Below are positions 13,635-25,655 of a stretch of 64,000 nt of DNA, piece by piece; the stretch's first letter is position 1, and each line of letters begins with the position of its first letter. Made by a program: the position numbers and the translations under genes. Under the pieces are notes generated by a model. The model saw only the letters and a program-made list of their open reading frames with translations. It did no database searches and had not been told where the DNA came from. Source of the DNA: Diprion similis (taxonomy: Eukaryota > Arthropoda > Insecta > Hymenoptera > Diprionidae); NCBI RefSeq assembly GCF_021155765.1, contig NC_060109.1:3063001-3127000 (forward strand), given 5' to 3'.

Positions 13635-16600
13635 TTACTGTCTTCCGTTTCTAGAGATATGAAATCTATACCAAAAGAGTTTCAACGTAAGATGATAAAA
13701 TATTTCAATGAATGATATTATACTTGCACCAAGGAATAAACCTGCAGCTCCACCAACTGAAACTGATAAACAAAGATTGCTATAATTTGATGCAATTGTA
13801 TTACAGATTCTTTATATAGATATTGATTTTCTTTTAAATTGCGATAACTAGCAAATTGCTGTAAAAAAATCAAATTTTGGTCAGGATCGGACAGTATGAT
13901 TGCTAACGTACCTAAGAATTCAGTAAATCCGAAGAATACTTCACGACGCATCTTGATGAAGGGAAATTCAATATCAATGTTCACCGTCCTGACTGGTATC
14001 ACGTCGACTCGGTCACTTTTCGAATAAAAATATCGCATTTTGAGGATAATCATATTCCAAAAATAAATGACGGCTTGTGAAGTTTACTAGTAGACTTGTG
14101 GGGAGGTATTTTGATCCAAATTTCGCTTCATAAAGGATACTCACATGTTGTAGGCAGTCCCAGTACGAATATTATTATACCTAGCTGTATTACAGTTTTC
14201 TGGGCAGGTACACAAATTTTGGTTGCTGCTCTTCAATGAAATTATCGAATCAGAAATACTCCCAATACAATGTAACTGTGTGGAATTACATACTGGAACA
14301 CCAGCTGTGGATAGAATATTACGAATTAGGAACATCTTACATGATATAAAAGATATTCATTTCATGCGATGCTTAATTCTCTAACTGAGCAAACTTCTTT
14401 ACTCTCTTTTTGATGCCATGTTTTCTGAAGAGAAATGAGTGATTACGTAGTTTGAAAAAATGCGCCTATCAATTAACGCAAAATTACACTGTTTTTTGGA
14501 ATCTTTGACAATTCTAATATATCTGAAGTTGTGATATTTAAGACTTATTAGGTACAGGCACTTTTTATTCATAAATGTAAAGTTATTATATGATACTAGA
14601 CATGGAATCAAACCTGCAGAATGATTCAACACACGGAATAACACTCACGCATCGGTCTTGCAAAATACGGGTAGCACCCACATCGACCTTTTATAAAATT
14701 ATATCTACATTCTAAGATACACATGTTATATGTGTAGACAGGCCACATCTTCAACTCTCCGTCTTCAGGAAAATTGCATTCTCGTTGACTCTTAGACAAT
14801 TGTCTGAGCTCATCAGAGCTCTCTGTTTGTTGAACGGCAACTCTTATGTCTACGACAGCCACTTCTTTAAAATTGTACCACCAACTGTTTAGTTGAGGTA
14901 AATCGTTCGGATAGTGTAACGCCAGCTGTTGATAAAAAAAAATTAGTTTTGCTTACTTTTTTGACGTGCCTATTATTTCTACATTCGCAAAAAGTGCACC
15001 GTCGTTATAAAATCAAGTCTTTGAAACGAACAGTGAGAACTTGCTTCGTATGGCAAAGGAATTGCCTGGATATTTATCCTGTCGTTTCGACGAGCGTACT
15101 TGTATGTCGGTAAGGATCTCTGTGGGAAGATGGTCCAGTTATTTGACACCCAGTAACTGCAAGGGAAATATTATATCCAGCAGATGGAGACTAGTACTGG
15201 AATATACGTAAATTCATTAACATGAAATCATGCAAATTCTTACTCTACTGATGAGTAATTGCTGTATGCACCATATAGAGTTGCACATATGCCTTTCTCC
15301 GTGACAACCAGAGTTTTGTAAGTCCCGGTGCACTCCTGCAAACCGCATTGATTTGGTTCATAGTCGATATGCAAGTCCTGGAGTATTTGCAACCAGTTGT
15401 TAGGCGAAGTGCCGTTGTATATTGGCGTTTCATTTAGAGTTGAGTAAACTGGTCTCGATATGAATTGAAAGAAATTTCTTGCCTCTTGTGTATCTTCAAC
15501 TCCAAATCTTTTACAACAATATTGTCTATGTTTAAAATGTGCGGTGGCATAATGAAAATGGAAGGAATTTACCTGTGCTGATTTTTAAATATTCCACCTT
15601 CTGCCATTATATGAGTTATGTTTTCAATCAAGTCTTAAATTCAAACAACCAGATAAAATATGCTGCAGTTGCTTTCGAAAATTCTGAACAACTTTGACGA
15701 GTTGAAAAATAAAACTTCTTAGACTTACAATGACTTTAGACTGCAGTTTTTGTATTATAAGTTTGAATGATTTGATGTTATTTCTGATACGATCATTTAT
15801 AATATTTATTGTGTATGTGAGAAGATCAAATACGGAAATTACAAATTTGCAACGTTTCCTTGTATGTGAGTAATTATTTTCTCTAACTGTCTTGAGAATA
15901 ACTGTTGTGATGTGGTTCATTTCAAAGCGATGACAACTCACTTCTTGAAGACGTCCGGAAACTTATCCGTTGAAATGTAGTCGTCCATGCATATGGTCAA
16001 GGCTGGCTTCGTGACGTTGAAATTTTTGTAATCAATATCAAGTACTATGGTTGTTGGATTATTCTGGTATTGAAACCACGAGTACTGCAGCGATGATGCA
16101 ACCAAACATCCAAGAGCCGTTCCAACAAAAATTACTGTCAAAATCCTAATGAATCAATCAAAATAGATATGACAAGCTGGATTCTCATCTAGTTTGAGTT
16201 TCATAAAGAGTGATCCAAATTGACAATTAGTTTGCAAAAAAAAATGATTATTGATTCATACTTCCTGGCGAAAATAATTTTCAGAAACTTTCAAAAATTT
16301 TATCAAATTTCTTAGAATGTTACTATGTGAGATTTTTGCAACTTTTATGCAAAATTTCCGAGGGACTGTAATAATTTCTGGAAATTCTGACCAAGTATTT
16401 ACATTTCTGTTCAGAATAATAATAATTTTACCAGTTTTATGAAAAAAAACTCTGCTCTTTTGGGAAAATTTCTGAGAAGTTTCAACAATTCTTGTTTGAC
16501 TGAAGATATTTTTACACAGATACGACCAGATTTTTTCAGGAAATTTAATATTAACTGTTGTTCAGAACGTAGCAATCTTGTACAGAAATACATCAGAATT

Positions 16601-18479
16601 TTTCGCAATGCCGTACCGCCATCAAATACGCAGAAGTATCAGATCTCCGATTTTTTCACGGGTTAACACGTTGAGTTCGTATCTTAATTTATTATTTTAT
16701 ACATTGAATCGATTTATTAAAAAAATTAATTATTCCTGGAGGGAAGAAGTGTGTGTGTGTGTATGAGTAGGTTGGAAGGGGCGCGGGGGGGGGGGGGGGG
16801 GCTTTTCTCTGCAACAATGAAAATTATTAAACGAAATGATTGCGCTCATAATCAGTCTGCAGTAGCTGTGATCAGCAAAACACAAGTTGCGATCGAAAAA
16901 GGAAAAAATTTATTCCATTCCTCCAGCTGTTGATTATACGGTTCTAGACGTATTTTTTGAATTTTTAATCATACAATTAGCCAGAAAAAGGTTCTACAAA
17001 GCGACTCTAAAATGACAAAATCATGATCAATGACGAAAAAGGAAGGCTAACTTTTGTGGATTATTTCACTCGATTTTTGCGGATTCTGAAAAATACTAAG
17101 ATCAATTTATTCAGACGCTATATTGACGCTATTTGTAAATTTTTTTGGGATAAATTCCAAGTATTCAGCGTTTTTATAAGTACAAAAGGATCTTCATTAA
17201 TACATATTTTTACAGACACAATAGTTTGCATTTATTTACGTCAAAGATTACAATAATTCGTATTGTAGGTAATAAGATTGAAACAGTTATTTTACAACAT
17301 TTCTTGACAGCGAGAAAACATTTTGAGAAAAAAAAAAAAAAAAAAAAATTGAATGAGGTATGATATGTACCCTAGAGTGTTTCAAAGAAAAATAATTTTG
17401 CGATCCTTCACCATGGAACCCCATAAAAAGTTTGTGTAGGTCAACAGAAAAATTCTATCAAAAGATGGGCGTTCTACGTTATGTGGTAGATCGCGCTCAG
17501 TCGATTATTTTCTTTTTTACATTTTTTTGAATTCATGGAAGTATCATGAATAAATTTTTTTATTGCTTGCATCAATCATAAAATCAATTTACGTCACAAA
17601 GATGTCCCTCATTTGTAATATTAAGTCTCCAGTTGATATTCGAGAGTATCTAACGACTTTTTCATTATTAATTCAATCTCATGCAATAGATATAATTTAA
17701 TTAACGCCGTTTAGACTGTATCGGTAGAGCTCTGGTATCGGAGGAAACGGGTGTCATAGAGTGTGCGTCAGCTGTCAAATGAAATCTCATTATTAACAGT
17801 ATATAGTCCGTTTATTCGGTTCGGTCGCAGCCGTACTTCACAAAAAGTCATGTCATATCAACAATAAATTTGCATCTAACAACATTGATTTTTTATTTTT
17901 AACTACCGGAGTCCAGAAGTTTGTGCTGGTACTTTGCTTAGTTGCCTGTTTGCAGGCGTATCACACATTTCTAGTGTAAGTATTTAGAAGTTGAACTCAA
18001 TGTTTTGAGCGTGATACTTATGGTATTGGTTGCCTCTTTGTAGGCGTTTCACATATTTCTAGTGTAAGTATTTAGAAGTTGAACTCAATGTTTTGAGCGT
18101 GATACTTATGGTATTGGTTGCCTCTTTGTAGGCGTTTCACACATTTCTAGTGTAAGTATTTCACTCATCATGAATGTAACTGTACTGTTGTTTGATAGTT
18201 ATTATACCTCTCAATAAAATGTCTCCGTGGTGCAACAATGTGATTCAGTCCGTGTATGGTTGACTTGTTGAAAAAATCAACGATGTACTGTGACATTGGT
18301 GTTTTTACTTTGATTTTTCCCATCCCTACTTGCGCCGCCGATCTGCCAAGTCGACCTACATCTTCGGGTTTAAAGATTTTTCGTTTCACCACATCAGATA
18401 CGACGTCTTTCAGATAATATGGAACTACATTTTGTTCATAATCTTTCAGTGTTTTCACGTGAATTACGGTGGGAGCCAT
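13635..18479 (-). CDS. Pickpocket-type DEG/ENaC sodium channel
   Basis: This is an amiloride-sensitive-type cation channel subunit of the plasma membrane; insect members serve taste, touch, water or pheromone sensing. Exons in transcript order: 18208-18479, 15942-16145, 15791-15858 (tentative), 15573-15633, 15244-15525, 15000-15156, 14649-14925, 14145-14304, 13912-14015, 13635-13762. They give 570 codons. The cytoplasmic N-terminus carries the gating His-Gly motif (STIHGLNHIV). TM1 is in exon 2 (TVIFVGTALGCLVASSL). A Cys-rich ectodomain follows, with blocks such as CILECRYNFIKGRCGCYP and PVCNSTQLHC. The last exon has the TM2 filter GLFLGASIISFIEIFY with the G-A-S triplet. Intron 1 is 2 kb. 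The donor at 14999 (GTGCAC) is unusual, and the third exon rests only on phase bookkeeping. I cannot say which ppk number it corresponds to. Confidence 0.9.
16750..16801. repeat. (GT)n followed by a G17 run
   Basis: A short GT microsatellite (about 16750-16762) is followed closely by a run of 17 G on the plus strand (16785-16801), inside intron 1 of the channel gene. The transcript of that gene carries the C-run. Homopolymers this long are prone to slippage, so the exact length may be a sequencing estimate. Confidence 0.85.
17328..17348. repeat. Poly(A) tract in channel intron 1
   Basis: An uninterrupted A run of about 21 bases lies in intron 1 of the channel gene. On the transcribed strand it reads as poly(U). 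No target duplication or retrogene body is attached, so I read it as a simple homopolymer. Confidence 0.8.
17941..18165. repeat. 88-bp tandem repeat, about 2.5 copies
   Basis: The motif CTAGTGTAAG starts at 17971, 18059 and 18147, exactly 88 bp apart, and the intervening sequence is almost identical. The first unit is the most diverged (TTTGCAGGCGTATC in place of TTTGTAGGCGTTTC). The array lies in channel intron 1, about 40 bp beyond the exon 1 splice donor. On the plus strand each unit places an acceptor-like TTTGTAG and a donor-like GTAAGTA about 20 bp apart. Confidence 0.9.
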
Positions 18480-21400
18480 TTTGCATATACCGTGTTCGTA
18501 TGCAATTTTCGATGAGAACTGTTTCGCTGTAGGTAATATGGTTGTGACAGGGATGAAAATATGAAGAGAACCGTAGGCAGAGAAAACGAATAATTTTTTC
18601 TAGCTGGAACATGCAATAATTATGTTTGCTGGTTGAATATTTTATAATCGCTGTCGAAACGCTCGCACGTACACGCATCCGTAATAAGGTGTATTGATCT
18701 TCTGTATAGTATAATATATACGACAAAACTAAATATCTACTTATTCAATTAAATACGCTAATCGCATAAGAATATAGTTATTTGAAAATGTAGAACAATT
18801 TACCTGAAATGAGTGTTGGAAATTTGAGGATTTTTTATTCGGACAGTTTTACCAAAATACGTTGACTATCAATTGTAATGGCGAACAAAAAATCTCAAGT
18901 GCAATTCATGCTTAGTCCCTATTATGTCATAATTGCTTATATACAAGTGATTATCAATTAAAAATACTGCATTCTTCTCGCAGTGAAATTGATCCTCGTC
19001 GATTACATCTAAATTCATTTGGTGGACGGAAGGCAGTCAGCTATTCAAAGCCGTGGAATAAATAATTTGTCAGTCTTAAGTGACCATTAATTAATTCGTC
19101 GATCAAACAAAATATTTTACCAGCCGAATAAGAATTTATTAACCGAAATAAGTTTATTGGGTCGAATTAAAAAGTTTTTCATTCGAAGGAATAACCATAT
19201 TACGTATTTGGACGATTCAATCACAAGTGCAAATTTCCTTTGACATTTTATATATTAAGTACTTTTCAATATGTAAACTTGTTTATTCCTAACTCCATAA
19301 ATTTAAACCAATTACAGGTTGAAGATTACTTTAACTAGTGTAATAAATAATAATTTTGTAGAACTCTAGAGCCTTCTATTATAAAACTCTATCGATTATT
19401 CCCGGGCCGATTGCAAGCGACAGCTGTCTATAAGTTATGCAATGAGTTGTGCAAATGATAAGGAAATAAAATCATTTTTCATTTAAGAAATATTAGGATT
19501 GAGAAAACATGTTTGTTGGTAAAAAAAAGAATATTTAATTATATTCAAGTGTATCATCGAATTAAAGAAACATTTGAACAGTGATGAACCTTTGATTGAT
19601 TCGATTAAATCGAACTTAACTCACGATGCGCTCATAATTTTGGTTCATTGAATTCAGATGTAACAGCTCATAGAATGGCGAATACATGATTCCCAAAAAT
19701 TTAAAAGGGTTCTGCAATATCATTAATAGATTGCCTTATAGCTGTGCCGTTTATTATATACTAAAAAACCATATTGGAGTAGCATATATTGTATGCACGC
19801 CATGAGAATTCCTCCGGAATAATTTTTTAGTTTGCTCCGTGCTTCACTCAAATGTTCGGAATGATGCCATTGCCCATGAGCGTTAACCACGGGAACTGTT
19901 GAATGTTAAGAAAAATACGTGGGTGGAAACACCTCGTTACACAATACAATTCGCTGCCATTTCAATCTTACTTCATTCTTTCGAAAGTGTTGTTTTTTTC
20001 TATCCGAATTTACATCGAAACTCGTAAAAACTTAACGAGCTTTACGCAAATATTTCCTTTCCACATCAGAATTAAATGCAGTTTGTTTTGCTGTGTGCTT
20101 ACCTTCTTCCTCATCATATAATCATGGTATCACATAAATAATTATACAACACAACATTGAATTATTTCCGAGATATTTTTATAAGCAGATTGATTCATAT
20201 AAATAGCTCCAAAATACCAATATCATATACAGAACTTTATCGAATTAAAGTTATTTGTAAAATTATCAATAACACAAACATCATGTTCAGCACTTTTCTT
20301 CGCTCCGCAGATGAATCAATATCTGAAAAATAAAAATCATCGATTTTACAATCTGTACATGTATTACCTGTATGCGTCTGATGTGATCCTTAATTGGGGC
20401 GTAGTTAATAGGGCAACGTGGCGCCGGAAGTGAGTAATCAGCTGATCATTGTAGGTATTGAATTTTACAAAACTTAGGGCACAGAAAACATCGTGCAAAC
20501 TGCTGGACTTGAATTTTGTAAAATTAAGCCAATGTAGAGTAAAATATCGAAGAACAAACTACTTCTATAATTAAATATGGCTCCATTAGTGCGATACATG
20601 CACTGCCATCAAATGGCGCCTCATATATTCATGGATCCTATATATATGTATATCTAAGATTGCGAGCATTGAAGATGTCGTTTTTCTGAGTTTCAATGAA
20701 ATGTCGACCCGTGTCAACTTGTCCGACTTAATATTCTTATTAACTTGGCTCCCTCGAATACGTTGAAGACAATCGCACGTCTTTTGTAGGTTAAGCTCAT
20801 GTCAAGTGTCGTCTGCTTCCTAGCAATTACCACCCTTGTTATCTCCTTCCGAATTCACTTCTTCTTCTGTTTTTAGACACACGTCTAACTAAAATCTAAT
20901 TAAATTTCTAATGAGATAAAATACTTTTCTCGATATGAAAAATTTCTTCAATAACCCTAACCCAAGAGAGTATATTATACAGACACAGAATTTAGCCAAT
21001 TCGGCGAGCAAAAAGAATGTATGATTAATATATGAACAACCGCACGAATCGATCAACGAGCTTACGAATGAATAATGAATGCCTGATCTCTTGGATGGGA
21101 ATCAGAAATATTCGCGCTATGAAGGCTCATCGTAATGTGCTGAATGAGTCAGCCCAAACTCCTCGCTATACAATAGAACTTTTCGGTCCAGCAGTCTGAT
21201 GGATAAATATGCTCGAATAGTTTTAGATTTCATGTAGCTTCTTTTGTGCTCTTTGTCTGGCTCGGATGGTTGCGACCTAGATATTCGATCGTTACACAAC
21301 GCAGAACAGCGTTCTTTAGGCACTAGATGCGCATTAGATGAATCGTCAAATATCGAATCCGGAGACACACTTCACAAAATTTTTCAAGCTTTCCCGCCAT

Positions 21401-21849
21401 CAGTTTTTAAATGCTAATATTTTTAATATTTCAATAATTATTTCATGTAAATTGAATGACTGGAGCGATTTCGACGAAATTTTGGTGACATATCAGTATT
21501 CGATAGAATGAGTCAAGAAATTTTCGATACTTCTATAATACTGCTACTAAATGAAATTTGCGAAGAGATTCAACTTTTAACTGGAGTCAAGACAGGAATT
21601 TAAAAAAAATATTTCTCAACTTCGAACTTTAAAAAAACATTCACAGGTTAGAACTTTCCATGAATTTCTGTGGAATTCGGTACACAACCTTTCGTTTTAA
21701 ATTTATTATAATTCACTGTTACTTATATAAATATAATTCATTGCAAAAGGTTTTACCTGATTGAAATTTTTATGAAGGTTTTTTTTTCAAGGTTATACCA
21801 TCCGGTTAGGTTAGAATATCTGTGCAGTTTTTTTTGTTGTACTCAAATC
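18480..21849. other. Intergenic region between channel and beat genes
   Basis: About 3.4 kb of AT-rich sequence with no exon I can recognise. It contains the channel 5' flank and possibly the far 3' UTR of the beat gene. A minus-strand open frame at 21117-21368 was tested as a last beat exon, but its phase does not match the beat donor. I see no RNA gene or clear repeat. Confidence 0.5.
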
Positions 21850-21851
21850 TA

Positions 21852-22071
21852 CCGTTTGTCCATGAGGAAAGTGCGCACTTTATGCGCCAATCGCGTCTGT
21901 CATAAAATGTCCCTAGGAGACCACAGTTAATGTTGGGCTCCTAGGGACATTTTCTGACAGTCACGATTGGTGTTGCGTAGTCTGCTCAATCAGACGGTAA
22001 CTATCGGCCAATAAAATTCGAACGATTTGACGCATGCGCATAAGTTGCGTACTTTCCTCATGGACACACGG
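21852..22071. mobile_element. 220-bp TA-flanked MITE (Tc1/mariner-type)
   Basis: The ends are near-perfect inverted repeats of about 28 bp: the left begins CCGTTTGTCCATGAGGAAAG and the right ends CTTTCCTCATGGACACACGG. TA sits on both sides (21850-21851 and 22072-22073), as expected for Tc1/mariner insertion. An inner palindrome (GTCCCTAGGAG ... CTCCTAGGGAC) makes most of the element foldable. It has no coding capacity. It lies immediately 3' of the last recognised beat exon. Confidence 0.85.
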
Positions 22072-22105
22072 TATAATGGTGGACAATAATTGCGGTGTTT
22101 ATCAC

Positions 22106-25100
22106 CTTTGACATCCGCCTGGCCGTCGGGTTTTCTCTGTCCCGTTTGCAAGTTCGGCGGTGGTTGAAGGTAGTTTATTCCAACTATGGTAGCAGCGGGC
22201 TCAAAATTTCTCACTCTTGGACGATCCTCCTCAGCACTGACTTCCGTGCTTTGCCAGTACAATTCGTATATTGACGCACTGCAGCGCACTTTCAGCTTTC
22301 CACTGGCAAAGTGTTCCGGAGTAACGAGAAATTGCACTCCAATTGCTGAATACTGTTGATCGGCAATATTCGAATCTTGGGGATTGTAGTACCGTGTTTG
22401 CGAACTCAACGGCTGCAGGGAGAAAATATGATTTTTATTGAGATAAACAACGCGAAATCATTCGGGAATTTTCATATTCGGAACGATTGTTTTTTTTAAT
22501 TTTATGAAAATTTTCTGATCTACATTAATTCGCAATTATTCTGTGATGGCCTAACTCAAAAATGACCCATCGATAGACGTTTAATCGTAAGTATAATTGC
22601 AGAGTTAAACTATAATTGATCCAAGCTACGAGCGACTTGGCGAAGCAAGTTGAGTAAAACCTGTGAATAATTGAAAACCAACCATACGATTAAACAGCTA
22701 ACGACACATAAATAATTGAATGCCTCTGGTAATCAACTGCAAGAGTACCTGTTTACAGACATACCTGACGGTCGTTAATATACCACGTTAAATTCGCGGC
22801 TGGTTTACTGCCATCCGAAGTACAATTTCCTCGCAAAATATCTCCCACGCGATATTTTCGCTTCATACCGTGTATGGAAGGACGGTTCCGCGGCAATTCT
22901 GTTGCAGACCGAAGAAAAAAATTAATTATTTAAATTATAATCAAACGACGAAATGATGAAAAACACAACGAGTCATCCGAGATTTGATTAATCTCTTTTC
23001 ATAATGAAACTGAATTAAAATAGATGATTGAAAACGTTGATACGTTTTCCTCTAGTCATTAAATTAGTTTAAGTTTGTTTGCGTGAAAGTGGTTTAAAAA
23101 TTGTATACTGCTAATCAGATTATTACTTTTCTAACTAGAATAAAGATTTACACAAAATCGATTGCTTAAAAATTTTTAGTCAGCGTTTAGGTGAAATATA
23201 AAGTAATAACTTTTATCTCTTACCGACAACATTCATATTTGCAGAAACGATTGCAGTATGAAAGGAAGGTGCATCAGCCGACACTTCGCAACTATATGTG
23301 CCTGCAGCATCCAAGTCTAATCCAGTAACCGTAACTTGGTTAGCGTTACTCTCGTTTTTCTGCAATAAATAACAAATCAGAAGTTTTCCAGTAAAAAAAA
23401 AAAAAATCTACCGACACTGGTAAAAAAGTCACAGAAAGTTTGTGATAAATTAGTGAATATCTACCAAAATAAATTTCTAGTTATGATTAGTCTTTCATAC
23501 TTTCGTTTTTTATTTTTTCCATTATTGAAGAATATACAGTTCTATTTACAAAATGAAAATTACTTTTGTAAATGTGACCGGGAACTCTAGTAATAAGTGT
23601 TTTTATCATTCCTACTATATTTTATTGTAATTATGGCTACAATTCAATGTTTGTGAAACAATAAACTGATCCTAAGACCTTTACATTGAACTACAAAATT
23701 AATGTAGTGAACTAAGCAAACAGATCTAATGTTCCAATAACCACAAATTGCGTTAATGACAAATATAACTTCATTTGATAGTTACTAATTATCCAGCATT
23801 GTCCTGTAATTCCTAATATAATATTTAAACCGTTATCGCAACGATACGTATTTCACAACAATCTTCTTTACTTTGTAAATATAGGTATAACGACCGAAAT
23901 GTGTCTCAGTATGCAAATACTCGACGATTTCTCTCCGTACAATATCCCAGTTAAAAAAGTTCTGCAAGTGCAGAAATTTCCCCAGGGGTGAGATCCACAT
24001 AATAGAGATACACGTGTAATTTCATCTCTGAATATTATACGCGTGCATGACTAGGCGTGTACACAAGGGTACGTTATTCAGTGTCTGTAGTAAAAATGGC
24101 GCGTATACTCACGTTAACACTCAGAGTGCCGATTGGAAATGTCTTAATTGCGGGGCTCTCGTTGGGGGTGTAGCGGTAAAACTCTCTCCGACCCTTATAC
24201 CACTTGACGGCATAGAGGATATCGCCCTCTGTGTCATACAAGCATTCGAATATCGCTGAATCACCCTTCCTTACAGCCTCCGGAATTTTTATGCGAACTT
24301 CCTTTAATCCTAAGCATATTCCTGAGTGCAGAGGGGAAGTATTTGGACAATTAATTAATTATCTGCGGAGCACTTTTACACAACGTATACAGGAAGTTTT
24401 TTTGTGAAACTCCTCACTCTGCGCCACCGAATAGGCAACCAAAGCTACTTATTATTCAGCTATCTACTATTTAAAATTTAATTTCGGTTGCCTGTTTCCT
24501 GGCGTAAAATACCGGTATAACAATTCAAATTTTCGACCATTGAATTCGAATAACAAATAATTTTCTTCGTGAAATTATACTCACACTTTACAACGTATAT
24601 TATATACTACAAGTATTTATGAATTAATTCTGTCTATAGTAGATGAAACGTCGTCTATTTCGAGAATTGCATGGTTTTCATTTTTCGAAAATATACACGA
24701 CTCAGCACTTTGCCTTTAAATCGTAGGGCGAGGGGTTAAAGATTAGAAATCATAATAATAGCATTGATATTTATATATGCAGACTTCGAAGTAATGTAAT
24801 TAAAACCTCAGAATATTACTGATCTATGTAACACTATATGTATAAATCAACTTAATCGGATGGCGATGCTCATCCGGCGGACATGTGTATGTATGTAGAT
24901 ATGTATATACGCTTATACTACATACATATATGTATATCTATAGGTATATGTATGCAACGATGTGCCTAATGCCTTCGTAAAACGTTTCGGAATTCCGAAC
25001 CCATCAGCAAATTTCGTTATTTACCTTCCCCACGGACGCGGCCCCATGAAATGTGTTTGAATTGCACGTCGTAAAGTTCGTTAGTATCTACAGAATAGCC

Positions 25101-25655
25101 ACATGCATCGTATTACTAAATGAAACTAACCCCCTATAATATTCTATTTCTCTATCCATAATTATTACTCACAGTAAAATGCACTTTCTTTAAACCTTCG
25201 CGCCTCGTGTCATGTGGCAAAATCTGGGCGTTTCTATACCCTCAAACAACATTCCGCACATGAATTCCGAGACTTAAACATACCTTCATACCTACATATA
25301 TTCACACCCCTAAATATCTTCGGATCTGCGCCGCAATTTAATTGACGATGAAAGTCACGCGATTATATTACAAGCATGCAAGATACCGTGCAGCCAATGT
25401 CATAGGATTTCTGCTCACTGCATTTCGCTATGGTTTAATTCCGACTTACTGCGAAATTGACGACGTCGACCTTTACACTCTGTGATGTACAACTATTTTT
25501 ATATTATCAAATGTAAAATGTACGTGCGAATATTAGCACTGGCTTCTATAATTTCGATTCCGTGTAACAGATTTAGACCCCGATGTATGGTTCGTTGATC
25601 GAAAGTGATATTGCTTACCCACGACATAAGCGAAGAAGACCAATTGCAGTTCCAT
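22106..25655 (-). CDS. Beaten path-like immunoglobulin protein
   Basis: Beat proteins are insect secreted or membrane-tethered Ig proteins that bind Side-family partners in axon guidance and synapse matching. Exons: 25619-25655, 24113-24321, 23224-23359, 22765-22898, 22106-22412. The 37-bp first exon gives MELQLVFFAYVVG, completed by exon 2 into a signal peptide. Ig1 spans exons 2-3 with family signatures YAVKWYKGRREFYRYTP and CEVSADAPSF and the cysteine pair AIFEC/TYSC. Ig2 spans exons 4-5 (YRVGDILRGNCTS, AANLTWYIND, LKVRCSASI). The phases agree throughout. The 3' end is unsettled. A donor AAAG|GTGATA at 22105 would send the transcript to exons I could not find. Reading on instead reaches a stop at 21990, giving 312 residues, and would draw the last residues from the adjoining MITE. 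The subfamily is not determined. Confidence 0.9.

Noticed and set aside
21117-21368. Last exon of the beat gene
   Set aside because: The available acceptor leaves one base where the beat donor needs two, so the reading frame would break. The sequence has no tail-like hydrophobic segment.
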